A DNA stretch of 20,548 bases from an uncultured Kiritimatiellota bacterium (GCA_934643865.1 CAKUCX010000062.1:1-20548), one strand, 5' to 3'. Counted from the first letter of the stretch, positions 14,299-20,548 are shown. The notes: a model not told the origin generated them from the sequence alone. Numbers and translations: made by a program.

Positions 14299-14540
14299 CA
14301 ACCTGTCGAGGACGCGTCGACAAGCTGTCCACATCTCCACGAGTTGTCGACCGCCGGCGTTCGAAGGGGAAGTTGCCGAAACGCATCGACAGGTCTGCCG
14401 ACGCCTTTTCGACAGGAAGCCGGGCGTCCTCCCCCAGCAGGGAAAGGGGCCGCGCGCGTTATCGACAGTATCGACAGACCTACTTATACTATTGTTCTTG
14501 CTTTACTTAGAGAATAGAAACAGGTAAACTTCTCGTCGTC
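14299..14540. other. Candidate oriC: cluster of TCGACA-core DnaA-box-like sites between dnaA and dnaN
   Basis: TCGACA or its complement TGTCGA occurs seven times in about 175 bases: 14304-14309, 14317-14322, 14345-14350, 14386-14391, 14409-14414, 14462-14467 and 14471-14476. Two extend to good boxes: TTTTCGACA (14406-14414) and TTATCGACA (14459-14467). A near-canonical CTGTCCACA lies at 14325-14333. An AT-rich tract (about 14478-14528) follows immediately and could be the unwinding element. Position, box density and AT tract fit a replication origin; together with the boxes upstream of dnaA it could be bipartite. No coding sequence is supported in this 303-base gap. Confidence 0.65.
14462..14497 (+). 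promoter_or_regulatory. dnaN promoter, -35 embedded in a DnaA box
   Basis: TCGACA (14462-14467, five of six matches to TTGACA), a 17-base spacer and TATACT (14485-14490) form the best sigma-70-type promoter in the window. The -35 is the second half of the TTATCGACA box at 14459-14467, so DnaA binding should compete with or modulate dnaN transcription. The predicted start is about 14497, leaving a leader of about 105 bases. Confidence 0.6.
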
Positions 14541-14601
14541 GTTTTCCGCACACGTGGAGACGTTCAACAGGATGAGGGCGTTTGAGCCAACAGGAGTCGT
14601 C

Positions 14602-15699
14602 ATGAAATTCAAAATCGTTCGGTCAAAGTTTCTTGAGGGGCTGAAGAAAGTCCAGAACATCGTCGGGACGAAGGGTTCGATGCTGATCATCCAGAACGTC
14701 CTGATCGAGGCCAAGGACAGGGAGCTGGTCCTCACGACGACGGATCTCGACATCTCCATCCGCTCGCACGTCCCCTGCGAGGTCGTCGAGGAGGGGGCCA
14801 CCACGCTGCCCGTCAAACTCCTTGTCAACGCGATTGCGAAGTCTCCGGAAGGCCCCATTGACGTCGCGGTGGGCGCTGCGGACTGCGCGTTCATTTCCGC
14901 CGGCTCGGCGGAGTTCAAGCTCAACGGCATGGCGGTCGCCGATTTCCCGTCGCTCCCCGAAGACCAGAACTCCTTCGAGTACGTTCTGCCGCAGATGACG
15001 CTGCGCGAAATGCTCCGCAAGACGGCCTACGCCGCTTCGCAGGACGATACGCGCAAGACGCTCAGGGGCGTCTTGATGAGCTTTAGGGACGGGAAGCTGA
15101 CGATGGTGGCGACCGACGGGCGGCGTCTTGCGCTCGTCGAGCACGAAATCGAGCTTCCCGAAGACGCGCAGAAGGACGTCATCCTTCCGACGAAGGTCGT
15201 CGCGGAGCTGCAGCGTTCGCTCGCGGGCGACGGCGACGTGCGCATCACGATCGAGAAGTCCCAGATTTCCTTTAACCTCGGCGAGACGCGCCTCTATTCG
15301 AAGCTTCTCGACGAGGTCTACCCGAACTACCGCCAGGTCATTCCGACGACCTGCGCCGAGCGCGTCGCCGTCGACCGCATGCTGCTCCTCGCCGCGCTTG
15401 ACCGCGTGAGCGTGATGACGATGGACGAGTCGAACTCCACGTGCCTCACGTTCGACGCCAACCAGCTCGTCGTAGCCTCCTCGAAGTCGTCCGAGGCGGG
15501 GTCTGCGCGCGACATCGTGCCGATCAAGTACGACGGCGCGAAGATCGACATCGTCTTCAACCCCGGCTTCGTGATGGACCCGCTCAAGGCGATCGACGAC
15601 GACGAGGTGACGATCGAGCTGAGCAACGGCACGTCGCCCGCGATGATCAAGTGCTCGGTGCCGTTCCTCTACGTGATGATGCCGCTGCGCATCAACTAG
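14602..15699 (+). CDS. dnaN: DNA polymerase III beta subunit (sliding clamp)
   Basis: The 365-residue ring-forming clamp tethers DNA polymerase III to DNA. Family features seen in order are MKFKIVRSKFLEGLKKVQNIVGTKGSMLIIQNVLIEA at the N-terminus, TTTDLDISI, VATDGRRLALVE in the middle, YPNYRQVIP, and the C-terminal FLYVMMPLRIN, which matches the usual hydrophobic-pocket tail. Length is typical. ATG 14602 has the Shine-Dalgarno AGGAG at 14592-14596, five bases upstream; an in-frame ATG at 14554 would add residues not found in the family. It follows dnaA across the candidate origin. recF and gyrB, which often come next, are absent and an RNA methyltransferase follows instead. Confidence 0.97.
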   Translation: MKFKIVRSKFLEGLKKVQNIVGTKGSMLIIQNVLIEAKDRELVLTTTDLDISIRSHVPCEVVEEGATTLPVKLLVNAIAKSPEGPIDVAVGAADCAFISAGSAEFKLNGMAVADFPSLPEDQNSFEYVLPQMTLREMLRKTAYAASQDDTRKTLRGVLMSFRDGKLTMVATDGRRLALVEHEIELPEDAQKDVILPTKVVAELQRSLAGDGDVRITIEKSQISFNLGETRLYSKLLDEVYPNYRQVIPTTCAERVAVDRMLLLAALDRVSVMTMDESNSTCLTFDANQLVVASSKSSEAGSARDIVPIKYDGAKIDIVFNPGFVMDPLKAIDDDEVTIELSNGTSPAMIKCSVPFLYVMMPLRIN

Positions 15700-15759
15700 G
15701 TGCGTCGCGTCCGTTGGCGCGTCGCCATGGACAGGTGAAGAATCCAAAGGGAGGTTCTC

Positions 15760-17250
15760 GTGAAGATTTGGACGGATCGCGCGTATCCCATCATCCTTTC
15801 GTGCGCAAAGGGCCTCGCGCCGTGGGTCGAGCGCGAAGTGGGCGCGCTCGGATACCGGCCCGTCGACGTGACCGAAAATGTCGTCGTGGTGGAAGGGGGC
15901 ATGCGCGACGTCTTCGCGCTCAACCTACGCCTGCGCACGGCACATCGCGTCCTCGTGCCGCTCCTGCGGGCGACGTGTCGGCACGTGCGCGAGCTCTACA
16001 CGCTCGTCGCGTCGATCGACTGGGAGAATCTTCTGGATCCGGACGGCTATTTCTCCGTGTCCTCAATCGTCCACAACGACACGGTGCGCGACACGCGCCT
16101 CCCCTCGCTCGTCACGAAAGACGCGGTTGCGGACCGGATGCGCGCGAAGTGCAACCGCCGCCCCGATTCGGGTCCCGACTACGACCAAGGCGCGGCCGTC
16201 TTCCTCCACTGGGAGCGTCAGCGCGCCATCGTGTACCTTGACACGAGCGGTGCGCCGCTTTGCAAGCGCGGCTACCGCAAGATTCCCGGATCCGCGCCCA
16301 TGCAGGAGACGCTCGCCGCCGCCTGCATCGACGCGATGAAGTGGAACCGCCGCACGCCGTTTATTTCCCCGATGTGCGGTTCGGGGACGCCGGCCATCGA
16401 GGCCGCGCTCGCGGCGATTGGCCGCGCCCCCGGCTCCCTGCGCGCGCATTTCGCCTTCATGTCCATCAAGGGCTACAACCAGATCATCGAAGGCGAGCGG
16501 GCCCCGCGCGCGGCTCCGCGCCAGCGCTTCGGCGCGACGCCCGAGCAGATCTGGAAGGACATGGTGCTGGAAGCCGCCGAGCAGGAGAAGACGAGCGGAC
16601 TGCCGCCGATCATCGCGACGGACATTTCCCCCGAGGCCGTGCAGAACGCGCAGATCAACGCGCATGCGGCCGGTGTTTCGCAGTACATCCAGTTCAGCGC
16701 CTGCGACTTTGCCGAGACGCCGATTCCGCAGGACGTCGGCGAGGGCTTCAGGAAGGACGGGAAAGTCTACAAGGGCTGTGTCTTCTTCAACCCCGAGTAC
16801 GGCATCCGCCTCGGCGACCCGGCCGAACTCGTCCCCGTCTATGAGCGCATCGGTGCCTTCATGAACGAAAAGTGTCGCGGCTACGTGGGCGGGCTCATCA
16901 CGGGGAATCCCGAACTCTCGAAGATGGTCAACCTCTACTACGTCACGCGCATTCCCTTCTACAACGGGCCCATCGACTGCCGCCTCTTCATCTACCCCAA
17001 TTGCGAAATCAAGGGCGAAACGGCAGGTGAACCGGCAGACGAAACGGGAGGTCAACCGGCGGACGAAACGGAAGGCAAACCGACGGATGAAACGGGAGGT
17101 CAACCGGCGGACGAAACAGAAGGCAAACCGATGGACGAAACGGGAGGTCAACCGGCGGACGAAACAGGAGGTAAACCGGCGGACGAAACCGCCGAAGCCA
17201 AGAAGGGCAACGACGTTGACTGTGCTGGACAGGGTGAAGAGGGGATCTGA
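15760..17250 (+). CDS. RlmL/YpsC-type class I SAM-dependent RNA methyltransferase with an acidic repeat tail
   Basis: The family carries an N-terminal ferredoxin-like/THUMP region that binds RNA and a Rossmann methyltransferase domain that forms N2-methylguanosine in 23S rRNA (RlmL) or related RNA. The 496-residue product shows the THUMP-like part at about residues 5-160, KRGYRKIPGSAPMQETLAAACI, the SAM motif SPMCGSGTPAIEAAL (MCGSGT at 205-210), IIATDISPEAVQNAQINAHAAGV, and a catalytic-site motif that reads NPEYGIRLG (N344-Y347) where the family has NPPYGERLG. GLITGNPELSKMV follows. Residues 422-477 are seven copies of an 8-residue unit (GGQPADET type), which homologues lack. The GTG start has the Shine-Dalgarno AAGGGAGG at 15747-15754, five bases away. 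It starts 60 bases after dnaN and may be cotranscribed. The exact RNA target is uncertain. Confidence 0.85.
   Translation: MKIWTDRAYPIILSCAKGLAPWVEREVGALGYRPVDVTENVVVVEGGMRDVFALNLRLRTAHRVLVPLLRATCRHVRELYTLVASIDWENLLDPDGYFSVSSIVHNDTVRDTRLPSLVTKDAVADRMRAKCNRRPDSGPDYDQGAAVFLHWERQRAIVYLDTSGAPLCKRGYRKIPGSAPMQETLAAACIDAMKWNRRTPFISPMCGSGTPAIEAALAAIGRAPGSLRAHFAFMSIKGYNQIIEGERAPRAAPRQRFGATPEQIWKDMVLEAAEQEKTSGLPPIIATDISPEAVQNAQINAHAAGVSQYIQFSACDFAETPIPQDVGEGFRKDGKVYKGCVFFNPEYGIRLGDPAELVPVYERIGAFMNEKCRGYVGGLITGNPELSKMVNLYYVTRIPFYNGPIDCRLFIYPNCEIKGETAGEPADETGGQPADETEGKPTDETGGQPADETEGKPMDETGGQPADETGGKPADETAEAKKGNDVDCAGQGEEGI
17023..17190 (+). repeat. 24-bp in-frame minisatellite, seven units, in the methyltransferase tail
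   Basis: Seven consecutive 24-base units encode [AGE]G[EQK]P[ATM]DET. Units 2, 4 and 6 read GGQPADET, and units 3 and 5 read EGKPTDET and EGKPMDET, giving a 48-base higher-order period. The array is acidic and low-complexity and is likely to vary in length between strains. Confidence 0.9.
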
Positions 17251-17256
17251 AATGGA

Positions 17257-17280
17257 ATGGACGCGCTTCGTCGCGTCCAT
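17257..17280 (+). terminator. Strong hairpin just after the methyltransferase gene
   Basis: ATGGACGCG (17257-17265) and CGCGTCCAT (17272-17280) form a 9-base perfect stem with loop CTTCGT, beginning six bases after the stop codon. No T-run follows, so it is a terminator-like or mRNA-stabilising hairpin rather than a textbook intrinsic terminator. Confidence 0.45.
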
Positions 17281-17334
17281 ACGGGAAACTTGAGAAATTC
17301 CACGCAGGGCGATACATTTCGCGTAGCGCATGTG

Positions 17335-17357
17335 TAGGGGCGGCCATCTCGGCCGCC
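17335..17357 (+). repeat. GC-rich hairpin element (TAGGGGCG type)
   Basis: After TAGG, arms GGCGGCC (17339-17345) and GGCCGCC (17351-17357) form a 7-base stem with loop ATCTC. It shares the TAGGGGCG start and 5-base loop with the hairpins in the 1-1620 array, so it is probably one dispersed family. Confidence 0.5.
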
Positions 17358-17374
17358 TCGTGTTGTTCATCCGA

Positions 17375-17515
17375 TTGATTTGTTCCGAACAAATCAAGCG
17401 GATCTTTTTATAGATTCAGCAACGAATAAAGAAATCGATCTGTTTAACGAAATAGAATTATTTTTTTGCCACATAGAACACAAAGACACTTCTTGATTTG
17501 TTCCGAACAAATCAA
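17375..17515. repeat. Two identical near-perfect palindromes, arms TTGATTTGTTC, 118 bp apart
   Basis: Copies lie at 17375-17397 and 17493-17515. Each has 11-base arms TTGATTTGTTC and GAACAAATCAA around a single C, followed by GCG. The segment between them is very AT-rich. They could be binding sites for a dimeric protein, ends of a small mobile element, or cruciform-prone repeats. Confidence 0.75.
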
Positions 17516-17595
17516 GCGATGGAATTCTGGTTTTTCTGTTTTGTATTCTTTGTTGTCTTTTTTCGTTGTCTTTGCGTTCTTTGTTGCAAAAATAT
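17465..17595. repeat. AT-rich relative of the dispersed TTTGCG-type repeat (E6)
   Basis: GAACACAAAGACAC is followed downstream by TTCTTTGTTGTC and GTCTTTGCGTTCTTTG, matching the word style and inverted layout of E1-E5 but much AT-richer. It surrounds the second of the two palindromes. No gene is supported between 17251 and 17782. Confidence 0.45.
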
Positions 17596-17639
17596 AAAAA
17601 GAAACGTAGGACACAATCTCTTCTCATCTGAAATATCAA

Positions 17640-17740
17640 CATCATATCACATCATTGTTGATAAATATCTTATTAACAGACTTATTATCACCTGTTTATA
17701 ACTCATGTTGTGATAAGTTTGTTGATATTTGTTGATAAAA
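17640..17740 (-). other. AT-rich segment with TTATCAACA-type DnaA-box-like sites
   Basis: On the minus strand exact TTATCAACA occurs at 17656-17664 and 17730-17738. One-mismatch or weaker forms lie at 17720-17728 (ATATCAACA) and 17708-17716 (TTATCACAA). The same 9-mer forms the inverted pair upstream of dnaA. The segment is among the most AT-rich in the window. It could be a DnaA-binding regulatory or origin-related site upstream of the XRE gene. Confidence 0.45.
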
Positions 17741-17746
17741 GCCCCC

Positions 17747-17783
17747 TTGCCAGCGGACGAACGAAAGCGCATACTATCCGCCG
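17747..17783 (+). promoter_or_regulatory. Promoter of the XRE/zinc-ribbon gene, predicted leaderless GTG start
   Basis: TTGCCA (17747-17752, five of six matches to TTGACA), a 17-base spacer and CATACT (17770-17775) place transcription start at 17782-17783. The GTG start codon is at 17783. This is the most complete -35/-10 pair among the leaderless candidates here. Confidence 0.5.
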
Positions 17784-18367
17784 TGGCAAATCTCTCGACA
17801 GAAATCTGTTTCCTATTCAAGGAGGCGCGCAGGGCGAAAGGGTTGAACCAGTCCGCCCTTGCCCGCATGCTTGGCTGTCGGCAGTCGGCCATTTCAATGT
17901 TCGAGGGCGGCCAGTCCACGAAATTGTCGGACGAAACGGTCAAGAAGATGGCCGAGCTTCTTGGCGTTGAGATCCCAGATGACAAAAAGGAAGAGGACGA
18001 GGCCGATTCCGTCGGGGTGGCGTCTGGTCCGGACCGGATGGGTGCCGAGGAGACGAGGGAGGTTTGGGTGCGCGGCTACTGCCCGAACGGCCATTGTCCG
18101 TCGAACATTCCCTACGTTGTGGAAGGACGCCTGTTCTATCGTCCCAATCGTATACTTGCCGCCCCGACGGGCGGTGCGCGCTGCACGCAGTGCGGTGAAA
18201 TCCTCGAAACGCGCTGCCCCGTCTGCGGCGCGCCCTTGAACGACGGCGCCTGCTGCGCGGTCTGCGGCGTGGCCTACGTGACGCCCGTTCTTCCCGACGG
18301 CGTGGATCCGGCGGCCTACGCGCGCGCGCGGCGCGACGAACTGCTGCAGCTCAAGGCATTGGCATGA
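17783..18367 (+). CDS. XRE-family helix-turn-helix protein with cysteine-rich zinc-ribbon C-terminus
   Basis: The 194-residue product begins with a Cro/C1-type HTH at about residues 9-62 (FKEARRAKGLNQSALARMLGCRQSAISMFEGG...ETVKKMAELLGV). An acidic linker (DDKKEEDEADSV) follows. The C-terminal half has paired cysteines typical of zinc ribbons: C100xxxxC105, C134xxC137, C145xxC148 and C158xxC161. It is probably a DNA-binding regulator; its targets are unknown. GTG 17783 is preferred over an in-frame TTG at 17729 because a -35/-10 pair lies between them and because XRE proteins usually have only about ten residues before the HTH. Its stop overlaps the dtd start (ATGA), so the two are translationally coupled. 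I do not recognise a named family. Confidence 0.75.
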   Translation: MANLSTEICFLFKEARRAKGLNQSALARMLGCRQSAISMFEGGQSTKLSDETVKKMAELLGVEIPDDKKEEDEADSVGVASGPDRMGAEETREVWVRGYCPNGHCPSNIPYVVEGRLFYRPNRILAAPTGGARCTQCGEILETRCPVCGAPLNDGACCAVCGVAYVTPVLPDGVDPAAYARARRDELLQLKALA

Positions 18368-18828
18368 AGGCGTGGATCCAGCGCGTCGCGCGGGCATCGG
18401 TGACGATTGGCGGAGACTGTGTTGCACGCATCGACCGGGGATATTTGGTCCTTCTTGGGGTCGCCCACGCCGATACGGAGGCGGAGGCAGACCGGATCGC
18501 CGAGCGGATTTCCGTGCTGCGCCTCTTCACGGACGCGCGCGGTCTGATGAATCTCTCGCTGGCGGACGCGGGCGGTTCGGTCATCGTCGTTTCGCAGTTC
18601 ACCTTGTATGCGGACACCGCGCATGGGCGGCGGCCCGGCTTCTCCCAGGCGGCGCGCCCGGAGAAGGCCCGTCCGCTTTACGAGCGGGTCGTCGCGCAGC
18701 TGCGCGCGCGGCTCGGCGCGGAGCGGGTGCAGACGGGCCGCTTCGGCGCGGACATGGCCGTCGAACTCGTGAACGACGGCCCGGTAAGCGTGGAAGTGCG
18801 CGCCGACGCGGCCTCGGCGGCTACTTGA
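18364..18828 (+). CDS. dtd: D-aminoacyl-tRNA deacylase Dtd
   Basis: Dtd hydrolyses D-amino acids (and glycine mischarged on tRNA-Ala) from tRNAs and so protects translation fidelity. The 154-residue product has the normal length and signature motifs: MKAWIQRVARASVTIGG at the start, LMNLSLADAGGSVIVVSQFTLYAD (SQFTLYAD at 77-84), GRRPGF (88-93), and TGRFGADMAVELVNDGPVSVEV near the end. The usual cross-subunit GPVT motif reads GPVS here. ATG 18364 overlaps the upstream stop codon. Its own stop lies inside the end of rpoN on the opposite strand (8-base convergent overlap). Confidence 0.95.
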   Translation: MKAWIQRVARASVTIGGDCVARIDRGYLVLLGVAHADTEAEADRIAERISVLRLFTDARGLMNLSLADAGGSVIVVSQFTLYADTAHGRRPGFSQAARPEKARPLYERVVAQLRARLGAERVQTGRFGADMAVELVNDGPVSVEVRADAASAAT

Positions 18829-20308
18829 CGCGGCGGCAGGACGCGCCGGGAATGCCGAGCGATTCGCGGTACTTGGCAACCGTCCGGCGTGCGCACGTGA
18901 TGCCGTCTGCGGCGAGGGCCTTGGCGATGCTTTCGTCCGAAAGGGGGCTCTTTCCGTCCTCGCCCTCGATGAGGCGGCGGATGCGGTTTTTCACGGCGAC
19001 GTTCGACACCGCCTCGCCGCTCGCGGTCGCCAAGCCGGCGGTGAAGAAGCGGCGCATGTCTACGACGCCAAGCGGGGTGGACATGTACTTGCCACGCACC
19101 GTGCGGGAGACGGTGGCGTTGTGGACGCCCGTCTTCTGCGCGATCTGCTCCATGGTGAGCGGGCGCAGCGCGCTGAAGGACTTCTTCTCGAACACGGCGC
19201 GCTGCGCCTCGACAATGGCCTGGGCGATGTTCTGAATGGTCTCCTGGCGCTCGGCGATGGAATCGCGGAGGGCTTCCGCCGCCCGCAGGCGTTCGCGGAC
19301 GTAGCTCTTCACCTCCGCAGGGCACTTCGGGTCTTCGAGGAGCGCAAGATACTTCTTTGAAATGCGGATGTCGGGAAGGTCGCGATCCCTCACGCGCGCG
19401 CGCCATGTGCCGTCGGGCGTCTTGGAGACGAACACCTCCGGCCGCACGTAGAGGGCGTTGTCGGCGGCGACGGAGAAGCCGTGCCCGGGCCGAGGGTCGA
19501 GTTTCCGCACTTCGGAAAGGACGCGCGCATACTCTTCCGGCCGAAGGCCGAGCTTCGCGCAGATCAGGGCTTCGCGGTGCGCGGCGACGTCGTCAAGATG
19601 GCGGTCGATGAGCGCACGCACCTCGTCTTCCCAGGGCGAATCGTCCAGCTTCTCCATCTGGTAGAGAAGGCACTCGCGCAGATTGCGCCCGCCGCAGCCA
19701 AGCGGATCAAGGGCTGAAATCGCGCGGAGCGTGTTCAGAATCTCCTTCTCGTCCGTCTGCGTGACCATCATGATGTCGGGAACGGTCCCCCGGAAGTAGC
19801 CGTCGTCGTCGATGTAGTCGATGAGGAGGTTCGCAAGCCGCTGCTGCGCCGCGGGAAGGTCCGATGCGGCGATCTGCACGCGCAGATGGTCCTGGAGGGT
19901 CTCGGGCCTGACCTGCCGGTCGAAAAATGCCTGTCGCCGGGATTGCGCGTCGGGGTCGACGGCGCCGTTCTCGGAGGAGGCGTGGAAGTTCTCCATGTTC
20001 TGGAGGTAGTAGTCGCGGTCGGCGTCGTCGCAGGCAAGCGTTTCGTTCGCGGCCTCGCCCGCAGGCGTGAAGTCGAGCGCGCGCTCCGAGACGGCGCCAC
20101 TTGCGTGTTCGTCCGGCAACGCCTCGGAGAGCGGCTGCTCCGTTCGTCCGACGACGTCCTCGATGACGGGGTTCATCTCCATTTGGCGCCGAAGTTCGGC
20201 TTGAAGCTCAAGGGCGGTCATCTGAAGCATGTCGAGGCCCTGGCGCATCTGAGGCGCCAGGACCTGCGCCTGGCGCATCGAAGACGCCTGTTGCATGCCT
20301 TGGAACAT
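18821..20308 (-). CDS. rpoN: RNA polymerase sigma-54 factor RpoN
   Basis: RpoN directs core polymerase to -24/-12 promoters that need ATP-driven enhancer-binding activators. The 495-residue product has the glutamine/methionine-rich region I (MQQASSMRQAQVLAPQMRQGLDMLQMTALELQAELRRQMEMNPVIED), an acidic linker, and the core-binding domain (LLIDYIDDDGYF, LDPLGCGGRNLRECLLYQ). The HTH region reads MEQIAQKTGVHNATVSRTVRGKYMSTPLGVVDMRRFFTAGL, and the RpoN box ARRTVAKYRE lies at about 473-482. Starts possible are TTG 20332, ATG 20308 and ATG 20296. ATG 20308 is chosen because a sigma-54 promoter would start transcription near 20317, downstream of the TTG. No strong Shine-Dalgarno sequence is seen. The tail overlaps dtd by 8 bases. 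Confidence 0.95.
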   Translation of the reverse strand: MFQGMQQASSMRQAQVLAPQMRQGLDMLQMTALELQAELRRQMEMNPVIEDVVGRTEQPLSEALPDEHASGAVSERALDFTPAGEAANETLACDDADRDYYLQNMENFHASSENGAVDPDAQSRRQAFFDRQVRPETLQDHLRVQIAASDLPAAQQRLANLLIDYIDDDGYFRGTVPDIMMVTQTDEKEILNTLRAISALDPLGCGGRNLRECLLYQMEKLDDSPWEDEVRALIDRHLDDVAAHREALICAKLGLRPEEYARVLSEVRKLDPRPGHGFSVAADNALYVRPEVFVSKTPDGTWRARVRDRDLPDIRISKKYLALLEDPKCPAEVKSYVRERLRAAEALRDSIAERQETIQNIAQAIVEAQRAVFEKKSFSALRPLTMEQIAQKTGVHNATVSRTVRGKYMSTPLGVVDMRRFFTAGLATASGEAVSNVAVKNRIRRLIEGEDGKSPLSDESIAKALAADGITCARRTVAKYRESLGIPGASCRRVK

Positions 20309-20316
20309 GGAGCGAA

Positions 20317-20343
20317 ATCCGCACGTGCGCAATTTTCGTGCCA
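20317..20343 (-). promoter_or_regulatory. Sigma-54 (-24/-12) promoter of rpoN
   Basis: On the minus strand TGGCACG (20343-20337), four A residues, then TTGC (20332-20329) match the consensus TGGCACGRNNNTTGCW everywhere except the last position (G). GG and GC are 10 bases apart as required. The predicted start near 20317 is nine bases before ATG 20308. Confidence 0.65.
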
Positions 20344-20347
20344 GCGG

Positions 20348-20391
20348 TTTTCATATGATAGCAGTTCACCTTTCCTTTCCGCAAGCGGAAA
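20348..20391 (-). promoter_or_regulatory. Second, sigma-70-type rpoN promoter with overlapping inverted repeat
   Basis: TGCTATCAT provides an extended -10 (hexamer at 20360-20355). TTGCGG at 20384-20379 is a weak -35 with an 18-base spacer. An inverted repeat TTTCCGC-AA-GCGGAAA (20376-20391) overlaps that -35 and could be an operator. Confidence 0.4.
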
Positions 20392-20454
20392 AGTTCCGCC
20401 GCCCCCCAAGCGCGCGCGCCGTTCCACCCTTATCCCGATTTTCTGGGGGAATCA

Positions 20455-20487
20455 GGGGCTCGTCAAAAATTGGACGAAAGACGCCCC
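20455..20487. other. Weak inverted repeat near the window end
   Basis: GGGGC (20455-20459) pairs with GCCCC (20483-20487), with inner TCGTC/GACGA arms separated by a bulge. It could be the terminator of a gene beyond the window, but it is weak. Nothing else is recognisable from 20392 to 20548. Confidence 0.2.
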
Positions 20488-20548
20488 GATGCTGTTTTGA
20501 TGGACGCGGGCCGTGTCGCCCGCACTGCGCACCCCGGCGGCTTCATCC

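Noticed and set aside
17023..17190. CRISPR or iteron array
   Set aside because: 24-base units are directly contiguous with no spacers and read in frame as protein repeats.
17375..17515. LexA/SOS boxes (GTTC...GAAC-containing palindromes)
   Set aside because: The half-site orientation and 1-base spacing do not match known LexA boxes, and no SOS gene is adjacent.

Overview
The window looks like a GC-rich bacterial chromosome segment around the replication-initiation genes. Its most informative genes are dnaA and dnaN (adjacent), mnmG, rpoN and dtd. The gene style, the secreted carbohydrate-active genes, the AraC-type regulator with a periplasmic-binding-protein sensor, and above all the dispersed 'AACGCAAAGAACGCAGAG'-type intergenic repeats suggest the PVC superphylum, most likely Kiritimatiellota or a relative (gut or anaerobic type). 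This placement is an inference from gene style and repeat type; no 16S gene is present.

Layout. 1-1620 is a non-coding tandem array: two identical 504-bp units and a diverged third unit. 1620-2586 is an AT-richer, decayed stretch. It holds two TTATCGACA-type sites, two more dispersed repeats and a fragment of what looks like a phage or polymorphic-toxin protein. 2587-4677 is mnmG, whose variable loop before the second catalytic cysteine is expanded by four in-frame copies of a GTTTCCACGTGGAAAC-type palindrome. 4697-10355 is a carbohydrate locus: a divergent XylR-like regulator, a secreted protein with a duplicated lectin-like domain, and a secreted glycosidase-like protein. 10376-12742 is a CPA2/Kef-type antiporter fused to a PTS EIIA domain. 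12743-15699 is dnaA and dnaN with clusters of DnaA-box-like sites on both sides of dnaA. 15760-17250 is an RlmL-type methyltransferase with a repetitive acidic tail. 17251-17782 is an AT-rich intergenic region with palindromes and more DnaA-box-like sites. 17783-18828 is a translationally coupled XRE/zinc-ribbon gene and dtd. 18821-20308 is rpoN on the minus strand, tail to tail with dtd.

Most interesting points: (i) DnaA boxes of the form TTATC[A/G]ACA instead of TTATCCACA, beside a DnaA whose DNA-reading signature has changed from GGRDHTTV to KKTHATV; (ii) parS-like palindromes hidden in frame inside mnmG; (iii) a near-perfect sigma-54 promoter just upstream of rpoN itself; (iv) several extended -10 promoters placed so that the transcript would start at, or within a few bases of, the start codon (leaderless mRNAs); (v) an AraC-type direct-repeat operator in the divergent carbohydrate promoter region. 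All positions were read by eye; no alignment or database search was run.
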